Assembly (NCBI RefSeq): GCF_020176715.1 | Contig: NZ_JAIVMF010000002.1 | Coordinates: 1 to 64,000 of the forward strand | Direction of reading: 5' to 3' | DNA: 64,000 bases | DNA from: Stappia stellulata | GTDB taxonomy: Bacteria; Pseudomonadota; Alphaproteobacteria; Rhizobiales; Stappiaceae | Part shown: in pieces, positions 1 through 9,960 of the stretch | Numbering within the stretch: the first letter of the stretch is position 1 | Layout: each line of letters starts with the position of its first letter | Program-made: the position numbers and the translations under genes | Notes under the pieces: model-generated | What the model was told of the DNA's origin: nothing | Seen by the model: the letters and a program-made list of their open reading frames with translations, nothing else | Databases searched by the model: none

Positions 1-105
1 AGTCGGACCCGCGTGCAAACGCAGTGCCTGCTCGCCGCCGCAGCCCAAAACATCAAGAAGATCGCAATGGCCCTCACAAAGCCCCCAAAACAAGCCCCAG
101 CCTGA
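1..105 (+). CDS. Transposase, C-terminal 34 residues only
   Basis: Frame 1 is open from the window edge to a TGA at 103-105. It encodes a tail containing QTQCLLAAAAQNIKKIAMAL. A hydrophobic helix followed by an NIKKIA-type motif is common at the C-terminus of DDE transposases of the IS1182/IS5 type. The start and the catalytic residues lie outside the window, so intactness cannot be judged. The absence of any other gene before the following terminator, and the repeat-like end downstream, support a mobile-element origin. The family assignment is tentative. Confidence 0.5.
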   Translation, partial: SRTRVQTQCLLAAAAQNIKKIAMALTKPPKQAPA

Positions 106-209
106 GGTGGCTGGACCAACCTAACCCTGAACAAAAACCGCTCAAAACCTCAGAACCAAAACTGAAAAAAACAAACCCGCCGAAATCGACGGGTTTGTCA
201 GCAGTCTGA
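1..209 (+). mobile_element. Right end of an insertion sequence (left part outside window)
   Basis: The first 105 bases read as the tail of a transposase, followed by a non-coding A-rich stretch. A hairpin at 172-197 comes next, and then a tail at 190-209 ending GTCAGCAGTCTGA, which could be the terminal inverted repeat. A host-type terminator begins immediately after, at 210. The family is uncertain: the protein tail and a TCAGACTG-type end suggest an IS1182-like DDE element, but only the last part is visible. The exact right boundary is inferred. Confidence 0.4.
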
Positions 210-237
210 GGGGTGCGGCCAGGCCGCACCCCTTTTT
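210..237 (+). terminator. Strong rho-independent terminator
   Basis: An 11-base perfect stem, GGGGTGCGGCC paired with GGCCGCACCCC around a single A, is followed by five T residues. It touches the inferred insertion-sequence end. It may be the terminator of a host gene lying left of the insertion, or it may serve as the transposon's insertion target. Confidence 0.8.
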
Positions 238-353
238 GTTTGTGCCGGTCGCATCGTCGCCCGCCGGCGGTCCTGGATCGCGTCTTGAAAAACCCGCGCT
301 ATGGGCGAAGACTGCGCGGAGATACAAGGCGCTCAAACCGGGAGGGGGACAAA

Positions 354-770
354 ATGTCGGGAGCGATGACCAAGGGCTACAAGGCGCTGATCGAGGAGGC
401 CAATGCCGAGATCGAGACGCTGAGTGTGGCCGATGCCATGGCGCTTCATGGCGATCCCGGTGTCGTCTTCGTCGACATTCGCGATATCCGCGAGCTGGGA
501 CGGGAAGGGCGGATGCCGGGGGCGGTCCATGCCCCGCGCGGCATGCTGGAGTTCTGGGTCGACCCGGACAGCCCCTATCACAAGCCGGTGTTCGGCGAGG
601 ACAAGCGGTTTGTCTTCTTCTGTGCCGCCGGCTGGCGCTCGGCGCTGGCGACGAAGACGGTGCAGGACATGGGGTTGACGCGCGTGGCGCATATCGACGG
701 CGGTTTCGGCGCGTGGAAGGCTGAGGGCGGGCCGGTCGACGACCCCGCGCCCGACGGGGGAGGGCGTTGA
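354..770 (+). CDS. Rhodanese-domain protein
   Basis: This is a 138-residue single-domain rhodanese, probably cytoplasmic, that would carry persulfide sulfur on a catalytic cysteine. The active-site loop CAAGWR lies at about residues 83-88 and is preceded by the F-V-F-F-C strand typical of the family. VVFVDIRD near residue 40 and the closing HIDGGFGAWK match the usual N- and C-terminal rhodanese blocks. The ATG start follows a GGGAGGGGG ribosome-binding site at about 340-349. The gene stands alone between the terminator and a convergent gene. The sulfur acceptor cannot be read from the sequence. Confidence 0.88.
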   Translation: MSGAMTKGYKALIEEANAEIETLSVADAMALHGDPGVVFVDIRDIRELGREGRMPGAVHAPRGMLEFWVDPDSPYHKPVFGEDKRFVFFCAAGWRSALATKTVQDMGLTRVAHIDGGFGAWKAEGGPVDDPAPDGGGR

Positions 771-783
771 ACGTCCGGGCGGG

Positions 784-1356
784 TCAGCAGCCCGGGCAAG
801 CCTCGACGGGACGGCTTTGCGGACGCTGGCGGCCATGAGAAGAGGTGCGCTGGAACACCATCTGGCGGAGTTGGCGCACGCCTGAGGGCATGCTCGACAA
901 AAGACCGCCAAACCGGTCCGGACCCATTCTGAAAACGACCAGCGTAACCGGGCCAAGCCCTGGCCATTCGACCTCGGCGCCCCAGGTCAAGACCTCTTGC
1001 GGGGTGGCGACACCGGCCAGGACGACCGCGTCGTCGCGTGACAGGCTGACGCCTGCGGAGACTGGCCATTCGATCCGCGACAGGCCGGTGGGAATGCGCC
1101 AGAGGCGCATGGACGCGCCGGCGTCGATCACGAGTTCGCTGTCCCGCTCGCACACGGAAATATGCACAAGGCGCTGTTCGAACCCCGTCTGGACGATCTC
1201 GATCCCGGTATCGGAGCGGGTGAGTGTCGCTGTGTTGGCAACCGTGTAGGGCTCGGGCGCGAGCATGTCCGACAGCGCGCCGTTCGTCATCGCGACCAGG
1301 AGGGCGAGCGCTGGCAGAACTTGTAGCAGGCGGCGGAGCGAAAGGAGCTGGATCAT
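784..1356 (-). CDS. Exported protein of unknown function
   Basis: This 190-residue protein begins MIQLLSLRRLLQVLPALALL, a short basic N-region followed by a hydrophobic core, so it should carry a cleavable Sec signal. The remainder is beta-rich, with one Cys, and has an Arg/Gln-rich C-terminus. I do not recognise a domain. The ATG at 1356 is chosen because it begins the signal peptide directly. A GTG at 1389 would add 11 residues, and neither start has a clear ribosome-binding site. It runs convergent with the rhodanese gene, whose stop is 14 bases away. Confidence 0.55.
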   Translation of the reverse strand: MIQLLSLRRLLQVLPALALLVAMTNGALSDMLAPEPYTVANTATLTRSDTGIEIVQTGFEQRLVHISVCERDSELVIDAGASMRLWRIPTGLSRIEWPVSAGVSLSRDDAVVLAGVATPQEVLTWGAEVEWPGLGPVTLVVFRMGPDRFGGLLSSMPSGVRQLRQMVFQRTSSHGRQRPQSRPVEACPGC

Positions 1357-1449
1357 GTGGCTGTCGCAGACATCGGAATTCGGCCACACTAAACATCACC
1401 GCCTTCCGTAAGGCGAATCATTTCCCGCAGAAGATGGATCGTGGCCGCA

Positions 1450-2094
1450 ATGAAGCTGATTGTCGGAAACAAGAATTACTCGTCCTGGTCGCTGCGCGCC
1501 TGGCTCGCGCTCTCGCTGACCGGCACTTCCTTTGAGGAAGAGCTGCTCCCCCTCGACACGCCGGAGTTCTACGAACGGATCAAGCTGCTGTCGCCGGCCG
1601 GCCGCGTGCCGGTGCTGATCGATGGCGATCTCGCCGTGTGGGACACGCTGGCGATCATCGAGTACCTGGCCGAACGGTTTCCGGATGCGGGGCTTTGGCC
1701 GGCCGATCCCCATGCCCGTGCCCATGCACGCTCGATCTGCGCGGAGTTCCATTCCGGCTTTCCCGACCTGCGCGGGCAGTTTCCGATGAACCTGCGCCGG
1801 GAGCCGGCACCGCATCCCAAAGGCGCCACGGCGGACCGCGACACCGCGCGCGTGCGCGAGATCTGGACGACCTGCCGGTCCCGGGCCGGCGACGGCGGTC
1901 CGTTCCTCTTCGGCGCCTTTTCCGCCGCCGACTGTTTCTATGCGCCGGTGGTCACGCGGTTTTTGACCTATTGCCTGGACATGAGCGAGACGGAACGGGC
2001 CTACGCCGAAGCGGTGATGGCGCATCCCCTGATGCAGGCATGGTGCGCGGACGCCGCCAAGGAAACCGCTGTCGTTGACGCGGATGAGGTTTAG
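1450..2094 (+). CDS. Glutathione S-transferase family protein
   Basis: This 214-residue soluble protein has the two-domain GST layout. The N-terminal thioredoxin fold (MKLIVGNKNYSSWSLRAWL) offers Ser/Tyr candidates for glutathione activation. The cis-proline motif GRVPVL lies near residue 56, and DTLAIIEYLAERFP near 68 is the glutathione gamma-glutamyl binding segment. An all-helical C-terminal domain follows. The closest textbook relatives are maleylacetoacetate-isomerase/zeta-like and stringent-starvation-type GSTs, but the substrate is unknown. The ATG at 1450 gives the normal GST start, while a GTG nine bases earlier is possible. Confidence 0.85.
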   Translation: MKLIVGNKNYSSWSLRAWLALSLTGTSFEEELLPLDTPEFYERIKLLSPAGRVPVLIDGDLAVWDTLAIIEYLAERFPDAGLWPADPHARAHARSICAEFHSGFPDLRGQFPMNLRREPAPHPKGATADRDTARVREIWTTCRSRAGDGGPFLFGAFSAADCFYAPVVTRFLTYCLDMSETERAYAEAVMAHPLMQAWCADAAKETAVVDADEV

Positions 2095-2133
2095 TATATC
2101 CAGTAAATTACTGATATTTATAATTAAATCATA

Positions 2134-2170
2134 AGACATTGACTGGCACGTAAACGTCATTCAATGTCTT
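2134..2170. promoter_or_regulatory. Palindromic operator candidate upstream of mccB
   Basis: Two perfect 10-base arms, AAGACATTGA at 2134-2143 and TCAATGTCTT at 2161-2170, flank a 17-base centre containing ACGTAAACGT. A TTGACT hexamer lies at the left arm. Leucine/isovalerate pathways in proteobacteria are often controlled by the MerR-type regulator LiuR, whose sites contain ACGTAAACG-like cores. This one is therefore a plausible LiuR-like operator, or alternatively a leader hairpin. It ends 63 bases before the mccB start. Confidence 0.45.
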
Positions 2171-2233
2171 TTCCCGAATGAGGTCTTCGACCGTGCGGGT
2201 GCGGTCGACAAGCGGAACCGAGGGGGCGAACGG

Positions 2234-3841
2234 GTGGCGATCCTGCGCAGCAATTCCACAATCCAGGGCGCGGAGCTGGATGCCAATCGCAGTGCCTGGG
2301 CGGCACTGGCGGAGGATCTTTCGCAAAAGCGGGCCGAGGCCGCGCGCGGCGGCAACGACCGCGCCCGCGAGCGACACCTGTCGCGGGGCAAGCTGCTGCC
2401 GCGCGAGCGGGTGACACGGCTGCTCGATCCCGGCACGCCCTTCCTGGAGCTTGGCGCGCTAGCCGCGCACGGGATGTACGGCGATGCGATCCATGGCGCG
2501 GGCCTGATCACCGGCATCGGCCGCGTCTCGGGCCGCGACTGCATGATCGTGTGCAACGATGCCACCATCAAGGGCGGCACCTATTATCCGATGACGGTGA
2601 AGAAGCACCTGCGCGCGCAGGAAGTGGCGATGGAAAACCAGCTTCCCTGCATCTATCTGGTCGATTCCGGCGGCGCCAACCTGCCGAACCAGACCGAGGT
2701 GTTCCCCGACCGCGACCACTTCGGCCGCATCTTCTACAATCAGGCCAACATGTCGGCGATGGGCATCCCGCAGATCGCCGTCGTGATGGGCTCCTGCACC
2801 GCCGGCGGCGCCTATGTGCCGGCGATGTCGGACGAGACCATCATCGTGCGCCGGCAGGGCACGATCTTCCTGGCCGGCCCGCCGCTGGTGAAGGCGGCCA
2901 CCGGCGAGGAGGTCTCGGCGGAGGATCTTGGCGGCGCCGAGGTGCATGCTCGCGTTTCGGGCGTTGCCGATCACTATGCCATCGACGACGATCAGGCGCT
3001 GGCGCAGGCCAGGCGCATCGTTGCCAATCTCAACACGGTGAAGGCGCCGGCGCTCGCCCTGCAGCCGGCGCGCGAGCCCGTGCTCGATCCGGGCGAGCTG
3101 GAAGACGTCGTGCCGGTCGACCTGCGCAAGCAATATGACATTCGCGAGGTCATCGGGCGTATCGTCGACGGATCGGAGTTCGACGAGTTCAAGGCGACCT
3201 ATGGCACCACGCTGGTGACGGGCTTCGCCCGCATCATGGGCATTCCCGTCGGGGTGATCGCCAACAACGGCATTCTCTTTTCGGAATCCGCGCTCAAGGG
3301 TGCGCATTTCGTCGAGCTGTGCTGCCAGCGCAAGATCCCTTTGCTCTTCCTGCAAAACATCACCGGCTTCATGGTCGGGCGCGAATATGAGGCCGGCGGT
3401 ATCGCCAAGGACGGCGCCAAGCTGGTGACGGCGGTGGCAAGCGCCAAGGTGCCCAAGATCACCGTGATCGTCGGCGGCTCCTATGGCGCGGGCAACTACG
3501 GCATGTGCGGACGCGCCTACGGGCCGCGCTTCCTGTTCATGTGGCCCAATGCGCGGATCTCGGTGATGGGCGGCGAGCAGGCGGCCAGCGTTCTGGCCAC
3601 CGTCAAGCGTGACAATATCGAGGCCGACGGCGGCAGCTGGAGCGCGGAGGAAGAGGCGGCCTTCAAGGCGCCGATCCGCGAGAAATACGAGGCGGAGGGG
3701 CATCCCTATCACGCCACCGCCCGGCTCTGGGACGACGGCATCATCCTGCCGCAGGAAACCCGCAGGGTGCTGGGTCTCGCCTTTTCCGCAAGCCTGAATG
3801 CGCCGATCCCGGAGACGCGCTTCGGCATTTTCCGCATGTGA
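2234..3841 (+). CDS. mccB: Methylcrotonyl-CoA carboxylase, carboxyltransferase (beta) subunit
   Basis: This is a 535-residue carboxyltransferase that moves the carboxyl group from biotin to 3-methylcrotonyl-CoA in leucine catabolism. The acyl-CoA and biotin sites are visible as [12 protein letters not shown] near residue 115, [16 protein letters not shown] near 186 and [20 protein letters not shown] near 413, all characteristic of MCC beta. The length equals the family norm. The GTG start follows a CCGAGGGGG ribosome-binding site. The biotin-carrying subunit follows 60 bases downstream, so the two should be co-transcribed. The substrate could be a related branched acyl-CoA, but the [13 protein letters not shown] block favours MCC. 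Confidence 0.93.
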   Translation: MAILRSNSTIQGAELDANRSAWAALAEDLSQKRAEAARGGNDRARERHLSRGKLLPRERVTRLLDPGTPFLELGALAAHGMYGDAIHGAGLITGIGRVSGRDCMIVCNDATIKGGTYYPMTVKKHLRAQEVAMENQLPCIYLVDSGGANLPNQTEVFPDRDHFGRIFYNQANMSAMGIPQIAVVMGSCTAGGAYVPAMSDETIIVRRQGTIFLAGPPLVKAATGEEVSAEDLGGAEVHARVSGVADHYAIDDDQALAQARRIVANLNTVKAPALALQPAREPVLDPGELEDVVPVDLRKQYDIREVIGRIVDGSEFDEFKATYGTTLVTGFARIMGIPVGVIANNGILFSESALKGAHFVELCCQRKIPLLFLQNITGFMVGREYEAGGIAKDGAKLVTAVASAKVPKITVIVGGSYGAGNYGMCGRAYGPRFLFMWPNARISVMGGEQAASVLATVKRDNIEADGGSWSAEEEAAFKAPIREKYEAEGHPYHATARLWDDGIILPQETRRVLGLAFSASLNAPIPETRFGIFRM

Positions 3842-3901
3842 CATGGCGGCCCGCCGCATCCCGGCGGGCGCGCTCAAAGCCTGAAAGACAAGAGGATCTC
3901 C

Positions 3902-5839
<1,938 letters not shown>

Positions 5840-5857
5840 GCGTCGCGCACCGGCGCG

Positions 5858-6748
5858 CTATCTCGCGACCGGCGTATGAGCGTAGACGAGATCCGCGGGG
5901 GTGGTGTGGCGCGGGCTCCAGCCGAGCAGCTTGGCCGCGCCGGCACTTGAGACGCGTTGCGACAGGGCATAGCCGGCGGCGACGTCATGATGCGGGTCAA
6001 GATCCGGCGCCCGCTCTTCATGTTCCAGATCGAGCCTGAGGCCGAGACTGTCGGACACGAGGCGCATCAGCGTGGAAACGGGCACGGCCTCCACGCCGCA
6101 TCCGAAGGTGCTGAGGCGATAGCGGCGCGCTTCCACGGCGCGGACATAGAGATCCGCCAGATCCTCATCCGAAACCAGCGGCCACAGCGTGTCCAGTCCG
6201 GCGCGGGTGCGAAACGCCTGTCCGGTTTCCGCCGCGTGGCGCATATCGGCGACAGGGCCGTCTTCACGTCCGCAGACCAGCGCCGGATGGATCACCGAAA
6301 GGGCGATATGGCGCATCGGCAGCAGCGAGCGGATGGCATTCGCCACATGGGCGAAGGCGGGGAGCGGGTGAAACGGCGTGTTCTCGCGCAAGGGAACGAC
6401 CGGGCTTGCGGCATAGAGCCAGACGCCGCCAGTGTAGACCACGTTGAAGGGATGGGGCCGGTCGGCGGGCAGTGCCTTCAGCGCCGCGACCAGGCGGCGT
6501 TCCACCGTGACGGCCTGTGCGTCGAATGTCGCGCCCGTGTGCACCAGCGTATCGCAGCGTGCGGCTTCTTCCAGCCAGCCGCGCGGCTCGCGCAGGTCGC
6601 CGGAGACCGCCTGCGCGCCGGCGGCCCTGAGCCGCGCGCCGCTCTCCGCTGAGCGCGCCAGCGCCTTGACGCTGTGGCCGCGGGCCAGCAATTGCGCGAG
6701 GACCGCGCGCCCGATGGTTCCGGTTCCGCCTGTGAGAAAGATCTGCAT
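5858..6748 (-). CDS. NAD(P)-dependent epimerase/dehydratase-like protein (atypical extended SDR)
   Basis: This 296-residue protein starts MQIFLTGGTGTIGRAVLAQL, a clear Rossmann TGGTGTIG cofactor loop, with a GDLREPRGW acidic strand near residue 54. It belongs to the extended or atypical short-chain dehydrogenase group. The usual YxxxK catalytic pair is not evident: the expected region reads VVYTGGVWLYAASP and continues into FAHVANAIRSLL. The reaction, or even enzymatic activity, is therefore uncertain. The ATG at 6748 is preferred over a TTG two codons upstream. It converges with mccA, with 18 bases between the stops. Confidence 0.8.
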   Translation of the reverse strand: MQIFLTGGTGTIGRAVLAQLLARGHSVKALARSAESGARLRAAGAQAVSGDLREPRGWLEEAARCDTLVHTGATFDAQAVTVERRLVAALKALPADRPHPFNVVYTGGVWLYAASPVVPLRENTPFHPLPAFAHVANAIRSLLPMRHIALSVIHPALVCGREDGPVADMRHAAETGQAFRTRAGLDTLWPLVSDEDLADLYVRAVEARRYRLSTFGCGVEAVPVSTLMRLVSDSLGLRLDLEHEERAPDLDPHHDVAAGYALSQRVSSAGAAKLLGWSPRHTTPADLVYAHTPVAR

Positions 6749-6892
6749 GTCCAATTAAAAGGCCGCGCAACCGATTCGCGCAAGCTCTCCCGTCCACGCG
6801 CGCGGTCGCCGGATGGCAGACAGATGTGCATTGCGGGAAAGGCCGACACGCCGGCGCTTTGATCTCGGGCCGGAGGCTCTATAACGGGAGGC

Positions 6893-7327
6893 ATGACGCT
6901 ACATCTGCTGAAACTATGTGTGGGCGCCGGCTCCATCGAGGACCTGCAGGCCTGGATCGACTTCCGGGCTGAGGAACGCCGCGCGCGCGGCGAGGCGCCG
7001 GAGCAATGCCACACCACGCGGATGGTGCCCACCCGTCGTGACGAGCTGCTCGACGGCGGGTCGCTCTATTGGGTGATCAAGGGATCGATCCAGGTGCGCC
7101 AGCGGCTGATCGACATCCGCCCGTTCACCGACGGCGCCGGCATCAAGCGCTGCGATCTGGTGCTCGAACCGATCCTGCATCCGACGCGGCCGCATCCGCG
7201 CCGTCCGTTCCAGGGCTGGCGCTATCTCAAGCCCGAGGACGTGCCGGCCGATCTGACCCGGCTGGACGGGAGCGGGGATATTCCCGATGCCATGCGCCGG
7301 GAACTTCTGGAACTCTGCCTGATCTGA
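6893..7327 (+). CDS. DUF1489 family protein
   Basis: This is a 144-residue soluble protein of the DUF1489 family, which is widespread in Alphaproteobacteria and has no assigned function. Recognisable blocks are MTLHLLKLCVG at the start, SLYWVIKGSIQVRQ near 59, the central RCDLVLEPIL and the C-terminal PFQGWRYLKPEDVPADL. Its length is normal for the family. A GGGAGG ribosome-binding site ends three bases before the ATG region. It lies between a divergent SDR gene and the convergent panC gene. The many charged residues and the absence of membrane or signal segments suggest a cytosolic role. Confidence 0.85.
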   Translation: MTLHLLKLCVGAGSIEDLQAWIDFRAEERRARGEAPEQCHTTRMVPTRRDELLDGGSLYWVIKGSIQVRQRLIDIRPFTDGAGIKRCDLVLEPILHPTRPHPRRPFQGWRYLKPEDVPADLTRLDGSGDIPDAMRRELLELCLI

Positions 7328-7339
7328 AGCCCCGCGCCC

Positions 7340-8194
7340 TCAGGACGCGCGCGACCAGGGTATGTTGTCGATAAGCCGCGTGGCGCCCAGTTTCGCGGCG
7401 ACCAGCAGGCGCAATTCGCGGGTCGCATCGTCGAACGGGGCGAGCGTATCGGCGGTCCGCAGCTCGAGGTAATCGACCTCGAAGCCACCGTCGGTCAGCC
7501 TGCTCCGTCCCCGGTCAAGGGCATCGGCAACCGGCGTCCCCGCGTCGAGGGCCTGAAGCGTTTCGCGCAGGACTGCGGGCAGCAGCGCGGCCCGCTTGCG
7601 GTCGTCCGGGCCGAGGTAGCGGTTGCGCGAGGACATCGCCAGACCGTCGTCTTCGCGCACGGTCGGGGCGCCCTCGATCTCGATAGGGATGTTCAGGTCG
7701 CGCACGAACTGCCGGATCACGCAAAGCTGCTGATAGTCCTTCTCGCCGAAGATGGCGAGATCGGGGAGAGCGGCGAGCAGCAGTTTGGTGACCACCAGGG
7801 CGACGCCGTTGAAGAAATGCGGGCGGGTGACGCTTTCCAGGCCCTGCGAGGGTCCGCCGACGCTGACCCCCGTCGCAAAGCCCTTCGGATACATCTCGCC
7901 GACGGTCGGGAGGAACACGGCATCGACGCCGAGCTCCGAAAGCTTGGCGATGTCGCTGTCGTTGTCGCGCGGATAGGCGTCGAAATCCTCGTTTGGCGCG
8001 AATTGCGTCGGATTGACGAAGATCGAGACGATCACGAGATCAGCCTTGGCCTGAGCCGCACGCACCAGCGACAGGTGGCCTTCGTGCAGCGCGCCCATGG
8101 TCGGCACCATGGCGATGCGCCGGCCGCTGCGGCGGGCGGCCTCGACATCCGCGCGCAGGCCGGCGATGGTTTCGAAAATGCGGGGGCGTGTCAT
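7340..8194 (-). CDS. panC: Pantoate--beta-alanine ligase
   Basis: This 284-residue cytosolic enzyme condenses pantoate with beta-alanine using ATP, the last step of pantothenate (coenzyme A precursor) synthesis. PTMGALHEGHLSLV at residues 31-44 is the HIGH-type ATP-binding signature. VNPTQF at 60-65, GEKDYQQL near 155 and the MSSRNRYL block near 193 complete the family pattern. The length is standard. A CGGAG ribosome-binding site precedes the ATG. panB, often adjacent, is not in the window. The carboxylase genes upstream are unrelated, so no operon partner is apparent. Confidence 0.96.
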   Translation of the reverse strand: MTRPRIFETIAGLRADVEAARRSGRRIAMVPTMGALHEGHLSLVRAAQAKADLVIVSIFVNPTQFAPNEDFDAYPRDNDSDIAKLSELGVDAVFLPTVGEMYPKGFATGVSVGGPSQGLESVTRPHFFNGVALVVTKLLLAALPDLAIFGEKDYQQLCVIRQFVRDLNIPIEIEGAPTVREDDGLAMSSRNRYLGPDDRKRAALLPAVLRETLQALDAGTPVADALDRGRSRLTDGGFEVDYLELRTADTLAPFDDATRELRLLVAAKLGATRLIDNIPWSRAS

Positions 8195-8344
8195 GGGCGC
8201 TAGCTCCGTCGCAAAAAAAGGTCAGCCGGACCGCCAGGCCTTTCCGCGAAACCGCTGCGCATGCCTTGGCATTTTCCGATGCGAAGGCCATATCGCACTG
8301 TGCGGGCAATTGCCACGGTCTGAAACGGGCGGAAGGAGGCGCAG

Positions 8345-9070
8345 GTGACGAACAAGCGCGATATCGACCTCAAGAGCAAGCAAACCTCTCCGGTCGAACG
8401 GGCATCGGCGGGCTCCGAAATCGCCGCGTTTCTCAAGGATGCCAATGCGACGACCAACGTGGCGCGCGCCGGGCGGCTGGTGATCGCGCTCGATGCGACG
8501 ATGAGCCGGCAGCCGACCTGGGACCGGGCCTGCTCGCTGCAGGGCGAGATGTTCGCAGCCGCCGGAAAGGTCGGGCACCTGACGATGCAGCTCGTGTATT
8601 TTCGCGGCTTCGGCGAATGCGCGGCGTCCAGATGGGTTCAGGATGGGGACACGCTGGCGCGGCTGATGACCCGCATCGACTGCCGCGGCGGACAGACGCA
8701 GATCCGCAAGGTGCTGCGCCATGCGATCGACGAGACCAAGCGCAAAAAGGTCCAGGCGCTGGTCTATATCGGCGATTGCGTGGAGGAAGACGTCGACGGA
8801 TTGTGCGCGCGGGCCGGTGAACTTGGCCTCTTGGGGGTGCCGGCCTTCATCTTCCAGGACGGGCGCGATGGGCACGCCGAAACGGCCTTTCGCGAAATCG
8901 CGCGGCTGACCGGGGGGGCGCATTTTCGTCTGGACGAAAGCGCGCCGGGGGAGCTGGCTGCGTTGTTGAAGGCCGCGGCGGTCTTTGCGACCGGCGGTCG
9001 GCCGGAGCTGGAAAAGCTGACCAAGGGCGGGGATGCGGGCGCGCGGCGCTTGCTGGCGCATTTGCGCTGA
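8345..9070 (+). CDS. VWA-like protein, partner of downstream J-domain protein
   Basis: This 241-residue protein carries a von Willebrand A-like fold, with LVIALDATMSRQ near residue 46 resembling the metal-ion-dependent D-x-(T/S)-x-S site. Alternating strands follow, for example ALVYIGDCVEED near 138. The GTG start has an excellent AAGGAGG ribosome-binding site. There is no signal peptide or membrane segment. A gene for a membrane-anchored J-domain protein follows 113 bases downstream on the same strand, and to my knowledge this pairing recurs in Alphaproteobacteria. The function is unknown, with protein-complex assembly or chaperone recruitment as a guess only. Confidence 0.72.
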   Translation: MTNKRDIDLKSKQTSPVERASAGSEIAAFLKDANATTNVARAGRLVIALDATMSRQPTWDRACSLQGEMFAAAGKVGHLTMQLVYFRGFGECAASRWVQDGDTLARLMTRIDCRGGQTQIRKVLRHAIDETKRKKVQALVYIGDCVEEDVDGLCARAGELGLLGVPAFIFQDGRDGHAETAFREIARLTGGAHFRLDESAPGELAALLKAAAVFATGGRPELEKLTKGGDAGARRLLAHLR

Positions 9071-9183
9071 GGCCGCCTCAAGCCGTGCGGCACCCCCTCG
9101 CACTGCGGTGCGTCCCCCGCTATATGGAGCGGGAAGGTTTCACACGCTGACGGTGTGCGGCAAGCGCTGCACTGGGAGATGAC

Positions 9184-9897
9184 ATGGGATATCTGCTGCT
9201 GGGGGTGGCGGCACTGGGGCTCGTCCTGGCGTTCGGCAATTCCATCGCCTCGGCCGATCCGGCGCGCCTTGCCCGGCAATTGAAGACCGCAGGCGGGATC
9301 GCGCTTCTCGTCGCTGCGGTCGCGTTTATGCTGGTCAAGCGCTTCGATCTGGCGTTTTTCGCCGGCATGGCCGGACTGTCGCTGCTCGGGCTGAGGAATG
9401 CGAAGGGGTTTCGCAGCGCCGGAGGGAGCGGCTCCACCGCCGGTGCCGGCCAGACGTCGGTGGTCAGGTCCGCCTATCTGGAAATGCGGCTCGATCACGA
9501 GACCGGCGATATGGACGGGGAGGTTCTGGCCGGCGCTTTCGAGGGGCGCCGGCTGGACGGGCTTGCTCCGTCGGAGCTTCAGGCGTTTTACGGCGAGGTC
9601 GCGGGCGATCCGGACAGCCGGGCGTTATTCGAAGCTTATCTCGACCGCCGGCAGCCCGGATGGCGCGTAGACTTCGAGGCGGATGCCGCAACGGGGCAGG
9701 GACCCGCGCCGGGCTCGGGCGCCATGACCGAGGAGGAGGCCTACCAGGTTCTGGGGCTTTCGCACGGCGCCAGCGAGGCGGAAATCCGGGCGGCGCATCG
9801 CCGCCTTATGAAACGTGTTCATCCCGACCAGGGGGGGAGCGGCTTTCTCGCTGCGAAACTCAACGAGGCTAAGGACCTGCTTCTCGATCGTCATTGA
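9184..9897 (+). CDS. Membrane-anchored J-domain (DnaJ-like) protein
   Basis: This 237-residue protein begins with a short hydrophobic helix (YLLLGVAALGLVLAF) and has a second hydrophobic pair near residues 37-62, so it should sit in the inner membrane. The C-terminal 70 residues form a J-domain with EEAYQVLGLSHGASEAEI and the invariant HPD near residue 213, which stimulates DnaK-type chaperones. The layout (N-terminal membrane segments, middle region, C-terminal J-domain) resembles the mitochondrial Tim14/bacterial DjlC-like class. It follows the VWA-like gene and probably shares its transcript. Confidence 0.85.
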   Translation: MGYLLLGVAALGLVLAFGNSIASADPARLARQLKTAGGIALLVAAVAFMLVKRFDLAFFAGMAGLSLLGLRNAKGFRSAGGSGSTAGAGQTSVVRSAYLEMRLDHETGDMDGEVLAGAFEGRRLDGLAPSELQAFYGEVAGDPDSRALFEAYLDRRQPGWRVDFEADAATGQGPAPGSGAMTEEEAYQVLGLSHGASEAEIRAAHRRLMKRVHPDQGGSGFLAAKLNEAKDLLLDRH

Positions 9898-9936
9898 ACT
9901 CACCAATACGCGTGACAGTTGATCTTGGTGTTGCCG

Positions 9937-9960
9937 ACGCGGTCTACTGATAGACCGCGT
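9937..9960. terminator. Perfect palindrome over the dacA stop codon, possible bidirectional terminator
   Basis: ACGCGGTCTA and TAGACCGCGT form a perfect 10-base stem with a CTGA loop, lying between the convergent J-domain and carboxypeptidase genes. The TAG stop of the carboxypeptidase is inside the left arm. There is no T tract on either side, so termination activity is uncertain. It could instead stabilise mRNA ends. Confidence 0.45.

Noticed and set aside
24-209. 61-codon open frame at the left end
   Set aside because: It overlaps the transposase tail in another frame and has an unnatural composition (Pro/Lys-rich). The true frame is the partial transposase.
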